DNA from: Caldilineaceae bacterium
Lineage (GTDB): Bacteria > Chloroflexota > Anaerolineae > Caldilineales > Caldilineaceae
DNA: 6,497 nt
Reading direction: 5' to 3'
Assembly (NCBI GenBank): GCA_015494005.1
Contig: WGCB01000745.1
Span: 1-6,497 of the forward strand
This document shows, piece after piece, positions 1-6,497 of this stretch. A model generated the notes under the pieces. It was given only the letters and a program-made list of their open reading frames with translations, was not told the DNA's origin and ran no database searches. How positions within the stretch are numbered: position 1 is the first letter of the stretch; the number at the start of each line of letters is the position of its first letter. A program made the translations under genes and the position numbers.

Positions 1-16
1 GCTCGGGAGGCTCTCC

Positions 17-1786
17 TCACAGCCCGGCCTTCTGCAGCTCGTCCTTCAAGGCCCGGAGTGTCTTGTTTTCCGTTCGGATGCGGGTGATGAGGGCCTGCCA
101 GGCCTCTTCCTGGCCCAGTCGCCGGTAGATATCCCGGACGCGCTTCAGGTAGCCGGCCGCTACCGCGTAGTTGTCCCGGCCCCGCGCGGCAATGAGGGCT
201 TCCGCCATCTGCATGTAGATTCGGATGGCCTCCTGGGGGAACTCCTTCTCCGCGGCCTCCGCCAGCTTGACATCCAGAAACAGAGGGTGCCAGCCCATGT
301 CCTTGGAGACATACTGCCGCGCTTCCAGGGCCTGCTCCACCTGCCCTTCCTCCAGGAAGATCTCGGTGAGCAGGGTGAAATTTCTCGTCTTCGCCAGCTG
401 GGCGAGCAGATCAGCCACAACTTCCTCCCAGGTGCCCAGCTTCTGAGCCAGCACCCGGATCTTCCTGTAATAGCCGAGGGAGGGGTCCTGCTGGAACCGG
501 ATCTGCCAGTACGCCAGCGCCTGCGCCAGATCGCCCCGCGCCTCCGCGTGGACGGCGAGCCACTCCAGCAGACGCTGGTCCTGGGGCTCCTGGGAGAGCC
601 GCTCCTGGATCAGCTCCTCGGCCAGATCCCTCTGCCCCTGGGCCCAGAGGACATCCCCTATCTGCATCAACTCGTAGTCCGAGGCCTCGCGAGCCGCTGC
701 TTTGGCCTCCTCTGTGCGCCCCAGCTCCACCAGCTTGGTCACCAGATCCAGACGCCGTCCTGTCTGCCGGCAGATGGCCAGAAAAGTCTCGTCGTCCATC
801 TGTGCCTCCTGGAGAGAGAGCAGCATGCCTCCGAAGGCCTGCCGGCGCCAGTCAGTGAAGAACTCGTCGGACTTTCCCAGCCCCTGGATGGCTTTCTGCA
901 GCCAGGAAGCCACGAGTCGATGCTCCTCCGGTGTGGTTTTTTCCATCAGGCACACCGCGGCCTCGTCGCCGATGCCTCTGCCGCCAGCGTCCACATCAAA
1001 GCGATAGACGTGGAAGAGGCTGGTCAGGATCCTTTCCCGCAAGGACGGATCGGCCACCTGGTCCAGGCAGTGTCCCAGCCCCACCGCGCACTGGTCCACC
1101 ACCGCGGCGAGATCCCCGTTGTCATCGTCCAGATACTCGTACCTTTCCAGGATGGCACGCATCACTGTATCGTAGACCGTGACCGCGTTCTCCCACTCCC
1201 CTCGTTGGGCGTAGGCATCGCCGGTCTCCGCCAGGAGCGAAAGCTGGATGCCCATGGTCTCGAGCTGCTGCCAGTTGAAGTACGTTCCATCCGACAGGGG
1301 CCGGAGGACATTCTCCACCTGGCGGCGGATCAGGCCAGGATCCACGGGCGCGTCGGTCTGGCTGCCGCCAGGCACGGGAAGGGCCAGGAGGTCCTCCAGT
1401 TCGGGATAGAGCCGGAGCATGCGCTGGATCAGGGCGATGAGCTCCTCCTTGCTCCGCTGTGCCAAGCGTGCGTGCAGGGGTTCCGTCTCGACGAAACGCT
1501 CGGGCTCGTGCAGCCAGGTCAGGAGCAGGGCCACCGCGTGCTTGCAGTGGCCTCCGCTCCCCACCGGGCAGCTGCAGTGACCAGAGCGGATGCCTTGGGC
1601 ACCCAGCGTCACCTCCACCCGGTAGGGGGTGGGCATGGAACCACGACACTGGGCCTTCAGGGTGCTCCCCTCGATGCGGGGATCCACGATGTAGCCCTTC
1701 TGGTAGTAGCGCAGGCCCCGGCTGAAGGAGCCGGGATCGGTCCACTGCCGGATCTTGTTCTCGGTCAGGCGAGGTAGATTGGCCAT
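17..1786 (-). CDS. SWIM zinc-finger protein with TPR-like helical repeats
   Basis: 589-residue protein of the bacterial SWIM-domain family, probably cytoplasmic. The SWIM motif (C-x-C-x7-C-x-H) is complete, with C71, C73, C81 and H83 in the short stretch CSCPVGSGGHCKH. The SWIM zinc finger is known as a DNA- or protein-binding module. The N-terminus (LTENKIRQW...SFSRGLRYYQKG) is the usual lead-in in this family. From about residue 110 to the end the protein is almost wholly helical, with TPR-like pairs such as AYAQRGEWENAVTVYDTV and the family-typical ending around NYAVAAGYLKRVRDIY. The ATG start at 1786 is preferred because GGAGGGAGG sits just upstream. An in-frame TTG at 1855 would add 23 residues but has no clear ribosome site. 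No signal peptide is seen. SWIM genes often lie near SNF2-type helicases, but the downstream neighbour is outside the window. The family call is firm; the exact role is unknown. Confidence 0.9.
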   Translation of the reverse strand: MANLPRLTENKIRQWTDPGSFSRGLRYYQKGYIVDPRIEGSTLKAQCRGSMPTPYRVEVTLGAQGIRSGHCSCPVGSGGHCKHAVALLLTWLHEPERFVETEPLHARLAQRSKEELIALIQRMLRLYPELEDLLALPVPGGSQTDAPVDPGLIRRQVENVLRPLSDGTYFNWQQLETMGIQLSLLAETGDAYAQRGEWENAVTVYDTVMRAILERYEYLDDDNGDLAAVVDQCAVGLGHCLDQVADPSLRERILTSLFHVYRFDVDAGGRGIGDEAAVCLMEKTTPEEHRLVASWLQKAIQGLGKSDEFFTDWRRQAFGGMLLSLQEAQMDDETFLAICRQTGRRLDLVTKLVELGRTEEAKAAAREASDYELMQIGDVLWAQGQRDLAEELIQERLSQEPQDQRLLEWLAVHAEARGDLAQALAYWQIRFQQDPSLGYYRKIRVLAQKLGTWEEVVADLLAQLAKTRNFTLLTEIFLEEGQVEQALEARQYVSKDMGWHPLFLDVKLAEAAEKEFPQEAIRIYMQMAEALIAARGRDNYAVAAGYLKRVRDIYRRLGQEEAWQALITRIRTENKTLRALKDELQKAGL

Positions 1787-1788
1787 GG

Positions 1789-1797
1789 CCTCCCTCC
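1789..1797 (-). promoter_or_regulatory. Ribosome binding site fixing the SWIM gene start
   Basis: Read on the minus strand this is GGAGGGAGG followed by CC and ATG. The first GGAGG is 6 bases from the ATG at 1786-1784, an ideal Shine-Dalgarno distance. It argues for the ATG start over the upstream TTG at 1855. Confidence 0.8.
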
Positions 1798-1890
1798 AAC
1801 CATGGAACGTTTCCCCCGATGGAATCCGGTGGAAGCAATCGGGGTAGGTGGGCAAATTCGGAGCTGTAAGGGCAGTTGGGGGCGAACATC

Positions 1891-1899
1891 AGTATAGCA
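1891..1899 (-). promoter_or_regulatory. Extended -10 promoter for the SWIM gene
   Basis: On the minus strand the sequence reads TGC-TATACT, an extended -10 (TGn) with five of six bases matching TATAAT. No good -35 is found 16-18 bases upstream (ATGATG or similar), which fits an extended -10 promoter. A start site near 1884 would give a leader of about 100 bases before the ATG at 1786. This is inference from the motif only. Confidence 0.5.
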
Positions 1900-1947
1900 C
1901 AGACGCCGGGTTCCATCATTTTCCCCAAACATTTTCTCCCCACCGTC

Positions 1948-1956
1948 TGGTATAGT
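1948..1956 (+). promoter_or_regulatory. Possible upstream extended -10 element, plus strand
   Basis: TGG-TATAGT is a good extended -10 on the plus strand, about 107 bases upstream of the small exported protein's ATG at 2063. No convincing -35 is seen. It lies about 50 bases from the oppositely directed TGC-TATACT, so the two would fire divergently. It could be a second promoter for the gene at 2063 or a chance match. Confidence 0.3.
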
Positions 1957-1981
1957 GTTTTCTAGACGTTTCGTAACCCGA

Positions 1982-2016
1982 TTGACAGCTCACCCAGGTC
2001 GTTTCCGCGGTATACT
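1982..2016 (+). promoter_or_regulatory. Probable promoter of the first B-like gene, long spacer
   Basis: A perfect -35 consensus TTGACA (1982-1987) is followed by TATACT (2011-2016), which matches the -10 consensus at five of six bases. The gap is 23 bases rather than the usual 16-18. No better hexamer pairs with either element at normal spacing. Transcription would start near 2023 and give a leader of about 40 bases. Either the TATACT acts with an activator, or one of the two hexamers is fortuitous. Confidence 0.45.
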
Positions 2017-2037
2017 GGCCTCGAAGCATCCAGACAG

Positions 2038-2055
2038 TGGCCTCTGGCCAAGGAG
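2038..2055 (+). promoter_or_regulatory. Ribosome binding site with abutting small hairpin
   Basis: AAGGAG (2050-2055) lies 7 bases before the ATG at 2063 and decides that start over an in-frame GTG at 1955, which would overlap the promoter elements. Directly upstream, TGGCC (2038-2042) and GGCCA (2046-2050) form a 5-bp GC stem with a TCT loop that touches the first A of the ribosome site. Whether the hairpin affects translation is unknown. Confidence 0.6.
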
Positions 2056-2062
2056 ATTTCCG

Positions 2063-2476
2063 ATGACCGTCCGCATCCCCCAGCCCAACGTTTTCGCCCT
2101 GATACTGGTAGCCATCCTGGTGGCCCTGACGGCTCTGCCCGTGGCTGCCGCCCCGGCCAACAACGGCATGGTGGCCGGCACCGCCTACGTGGACTTCAAC
2201 CGCAACGGGATCTGGGAGCCGACCGAGCCGGTCGCCAGCGGACGCACGGTGTACCTCCAGGCTGTGGGCCCGGATGTGACGGGCCTGGCCGTTCTGGCCG
2301 TGCAGGCGGCGGATGACGGCACCTTCGTCTTCGACAACCTGGCCGCCGGGGAGTACCTGCTCCTGTGTGACGACTGCGCCGGGATGTCGATCACCATCGG
2401 GGAGGTCAACAGCACCGTGACGGTGGACCTGCCAGCAGCGCCTCGGCTGGTCTTCCTCCCCCTGGCTATGCGGTAA
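2063..2476 (+). CDS. Small exported protein with one SdrD B-like module
   Basis: 137 residues, predicted to leave the cytoplasm. The signal peptide has a short N-region with one Arg, a hydrophobic core at about residues 10-26 and likely cleavage after the alanines at 28-30. The rest is a single beta-rich module resembling the SdrD B-like/prealbumin-like fold: D44-F-N-R-N-G-I-W-E-P-T-E55 looks like the Ca-binding start of a B repeat, and GTFVFDNLAAGEYLL is the typical later strand pair. C102 and C105 (CDDC) may form a disulfide or bind metal; the paralogue lacks them. The protein ends LVFLPLAMR at the stop, a tail shared in form with the other two exported proteins here. There is no LPxTG and no C-terminal membrane helix. 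It is followed by a long gap and so is probably monocistronic. The family fold is likely; a surface or adhesive role is only inferred. Confidence 0.85.
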   Translation: MTVRIPQPNVFALILVAILVALTALPVAAAPANNGMVAGTAYVDFNRNGIWEPTEPVASGRTVYLQAVGPDVTGLAVLAVQAADDGTFVFDNLAAGEYLLLCDDCAGMSITIGEVNSTVTVDLPAAPRLVFLPLAMR

Positions 2477-2538
2477 ACTTGCACCGGCCCATCCCGATTC
2501 GCCACCGCCTCCGTTACGCTGGTTTCAGCCTGCTCCAC

Positions 2539-2553
2539 CACATCGCACCCGTC
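2539..2553 (+). repeat. 15-bp direct repeat, copy 1
   Basis: CACATCGCACCCGTC occurs here and again at 2880-2894 without mismatch, 341 bases apart on the same strand. This copy lies 62 bases past the stop of the first B-like gene. It is followed 50 bases from its start by an ATG (2589), as copy 2 is followed by the real start at 46 bases. That may mark a relic leader or be coincidence. Confidence 0.6.
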
Positions 2554-2610
2554 GAGACCGCAACGCTCCCGGACACCCGGGATCGGGGATGGCCCGGACG
2601 CAAGATGCCG

Positions 2611-2657
2611 AGGGCTCCCTCCCATCGCCTCCCACTTCGCCCTCCCGAGGGAGCCCT
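2611..2657 (+). terminator. 11-bp inverted repeat after the first B-like gene
   Basis: AGGGCTCCCTC (2611-2621) and GAGGGAGCCCT (2647-2657) are perfect complements with a 25-base loop. No T-run follows, so it is not a classic intrinsic terminator. It could stabilise the 3' end of the transcript or pause polymerase in front of the C-rich stretch. Confidence 0.4.
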
Positions 2658-2760
2658 TCCTCCCATTCCAGGTCGTCTTTCTCCCGTCAACCGCCCCAAT
2701 CCCATCGCTGCTCCCTTCCTCGCACCCGCTTCACCTGCCCCACCTGCCTGGACATCCTTC
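2611..2760 (+). terminator. C-rich, G-poor stretch; possible Rho-dependent terminator
   Basis: By hand count, these 150 bases hold about 76 C and 23 G on the plus strand, a strong bias unlike the neighbouring genes. C-rich, G-poor unstructured RNA is the known hallmark of Rho loading sites. The position, 135-285 bases past the stop of the first B-like gene, fits. No convincing gene lies in 2477-2925; the open frames crossing it have low-complexity Pro/Ser/Arg content. Confidence 0.35.
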
Positions 2761-2836
2761 CCGAAGTCGCTTTTTGCCCCTGCGGTTTGCCTGCGCAAAT
2801 TTACGTGCTTCTCACGCCATCCCATCTGTGAACTGC

Positions 2837-2869
2837 TTAACAGAAGCTGTAATATTCCCGTGCTATCCT
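2837..2869 (+). promoter_or_regulatory. Probable promoter of the second B-like gene
   Basis: TGC-TATCCT (2861-2869) is an extended -10 with four of six core matches. TTAACA (2837-2842) resembles a -35 but is 21 bases from the core hexamer, again longer than usual. The bases after the -10 (TTGGCTTGAGACACATC) resemble those after the first gene's -10 (GGCCTCGAAGCATC), which suggests related promoters. A start near 2876 gives a leader of about 50 bases containing repeat copy 2. Confidence 0.45.
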
Positions 2870-2879
2870 TGGCTTGAGA

Positions 2880-2894
2880 CACATCGCACCCGTC
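2880..2894 (+). repeat. 15-bp direct repeat, copy 2
   Basis: Identical to 2539-2553 (CACATCGCACCCGTC). It starts 11 bases after the predicted -10 of the second B-like gene, so it lies at the start of its transcript or over the initiation region. That is a position where an operator or leader element could act. Confidence 0.6.
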
Positions 2895-2925
2895 CAACGC
2901 ACGTTCACGACTGTGAGGTCCCCCG

Positions 2926-3363
2926 ATGATCAGCGTCCGAATCTTCCCTGCCCCTGCTCGACGGCGGCTCCTGATGCTCCTGGCCGTCGCTGTCATCGCT
3001 GCCCAGCTTGGCCTGGGATCCACCCCGGCCACCGCCCAGGCGGAGGCGCTCCTGGGCTCCATCAGCGGCACCATCTGGTTTGACATGAACCACAACGGCA
3101 TCTGGGAACCGAACGAGCCGGCCATGGCAGGGACGGCCATCACTCTGCAACAGGTGAGCCCGGCCCCCGGCGCCATGACGGCCCAGGTGACCACGGGAGA
3201 GGATGGCTCTTTCGTCTTCCCGAGCCTGCCCTACGGCACCTACCAGATCAGCGACGAGACCGGCTACACCGTGGAGGTCACCTTGGACGAGGTCCGGGGG
3301 GCCCAGGAGCTGACCATCGGCTCTCCCGGCCACCAGATCTTCCTGCCGCTGATGGCAAAGTGA
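2926..3363 (+). CDS. Second small exported SdrD B-like protein, paralogue
   Basis: 145 residues. GAGGT (2915-2919), 6 bases before the ATG, supports the start. The signal peptide has R12-R13-R14, a hydrophobic stretch at about 15-31 and probable cleavage after A37 (ATA/QA). A single B-like module follows: D53-M-N-H-N-G-I-W-E-P-N-E64 matches the element of the upstream protein almost residue for residue, and DGSFVFPSLPYGTYQI matches its later strands. There are no cysteines in the mature part. It ends QIFLPLMAK at the stop, the same tail type as the other two exported proteins. The gene follows its paralogue in the same direction but is 449 bases away with its own promoter signals, so the pair looks duplicated and diverged rather than co-transcribed. 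No LPxTG or C-terminal membrane segment is seen. A cell-surface or secreted structural role is inferred; no enzyme motif is visible. Confidence 0.87.
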   Translation: MISVRIFPAPARRRLLMLLAVAVIAAQLGLGSTPATAQAEALLGSISGTIWFDMNHNGIWEPNEPAMAGTAITLQQVSPAPGAMTAQVTTGEDGSFVFPSLPYGTYQISDETGYTVEVTLDEVRGAQELTIGSPGHQIFLPLMAK

Positions 3364-3436
3364 CCGCTAGCAGCGGGCCGTAGACAGAGGCTGGACAGCC
3401 GCACCCCCCTGCTGAAAGCTGCCCTTCGTGGAAAAC

Positions 3437-3482
3437 AGAAAGCCACCTGCATCCGGTCGTGGGCCCAGGCAGGTGGCTTTCT
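3437..3482. terminator. Bidirectional intrinsic terminator
   Basis: AGAAAGCCACCTGC (3437-3450) and GCAGGTGGCTTTCT (3469-3482) form a perfect 14-bp stem with an 18-base loop. Each strand has a G/C-rich core followed by TTTCT, so it can stop transcripts from both the second B-like gene (ending 3363) and the convergent nuclease gene (ending 3564). It is the clearest terminator in the window. Confidence 0.85.
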
Positions 3483-3498
3483 CGCGTGTGTCACCCCT

Positions 3499-3540
3499 GG
3501 GAGGGGATGGCCCAGCCAGAAGGCCAGGTTCACCCCTCCC
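3499..3540. terminator. Second hairpin beside the nuclease stop
   Basis: GGGAGGGG (3499-3506) pairs with CCCCTCCC (3533-3540), and inside it TGGCC (3508-3512) pairs with GGCCA (3522-3526) around a 9-base loop. There is no T-run on either strand. It lies 24 bases past the nuclease stop codon, so it may protect or pause that transcript before the main terminator. Confidence 0.35.
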
Positions 3541-3563
3541 GGAGTGGTCGTCAGTGGAGTTCG

Positions 3564-6497
<2,934 letters not shown>

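Noticed and set aside
287..1777. Plus-strand open frame of 496 codons opposite the SWIM gene
   Set aside because: It is the antisense shadow of a GC-rich gene. Its product is rich in Leu, Gln, His and Gly with no recognisable domain, while the minus strand encodes a clear SWIM motif and ribosome site.
1955..2062. GTG start adding 36 residues to the first B-like protein
   Set aside because: The extension would hide the signal peptide behind a basic leader and overlap the TTGACA/TATACT elements. The ATG at 2063 has a perfect AAGGAG site.
2589..2831. 80-codon plus-strand frame with a zinc-ribbon-like CPTC...CPCG and an ATG placed 50 bases after repeat copy 1
   Set aside because: The cysteine spacing (C-x2-C then C-x-C) is not a proper zinc ribbon, the product is low-complexity Ser/Pro/Arg, and the frame lies in the C-rich stretch. 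The ATG after the repeat is kept only as a hint of a relic leader.
2479..3194. Other open frames over the gap (plus 2479-2877, minus 2514-3194)
   Set aside because: Their composition is that of random GC-rich translation, the plus-strand frame starts at a weak TTG, and the minus-strand frame runs antisense into a well-supported gene.

Overview
The window is GC-rich bacterial DNA holding four protein genes and their control regions. No tRNA, rRNA, CRISPR array, transposase or phage gene was found. The likely source is a member of Chloroflexota, perhaps Caldilineae or Anaerolineae. This rests on three things: the style of the exported proteins (prealbumin-like 'ITIVKDA' and SdrD B-like modules, with C-termini of the form [FY]-L-P-[LF]-x-x-[RK]), the SWIM zinc-finger/helical-repeat protein, and the extended -10 promoters. 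It is an impression from family resemblance, not from a marker gene.

Layout from left to right: (1) 17-1786, minus strand, a SWIM zinc-finger protein with a long TPR-like helical tail. (2) 1787-2062, a divergent promoter region with extended -10 elements facing both ways. (3) 2063-2476, plus strand, a 137-residue exported protein with one SdrD B-like module. (4) 2477-2925, a 449-base non-coding gap with an 11-bp inverted repeat, a C-rich/G-poor stretch that could be a Rho-dependent terminator, a 15-bp direct repeat and a probable promoter. (5) 2926-3363, plus strand, a second 145-residue exported protein paralogous to the first. (6) 3364-3563, a convergent intergenic region with a strong bidirectional terminator. 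(7) 3564-6497, minus strand, the 3' part (977 codons) of a large ExeM/NucH-type extracellular nuclease whose start lies beyond the right edge.

The two small exported proteins and the nuclease share two features. One is a D-x-N-x-[ND]-G...W-E-P element of a B-like repeat. The other is a C-terminus, directly at the stop codon, reading FLPLAMR, FLPLMAK or YLPFVTR. The locus therefore looks like a small cell-surface or secreted module: a DNA/nucleotide-degrading enzyme beside two single-domain B-like proteins, all with what may be a common C-terminal sorting or retention tag. No LPxTG signal or C-terminal membrane helix is visible in any of them. The SWIM gene is transcribed away from this group and is probably unrelated in function.
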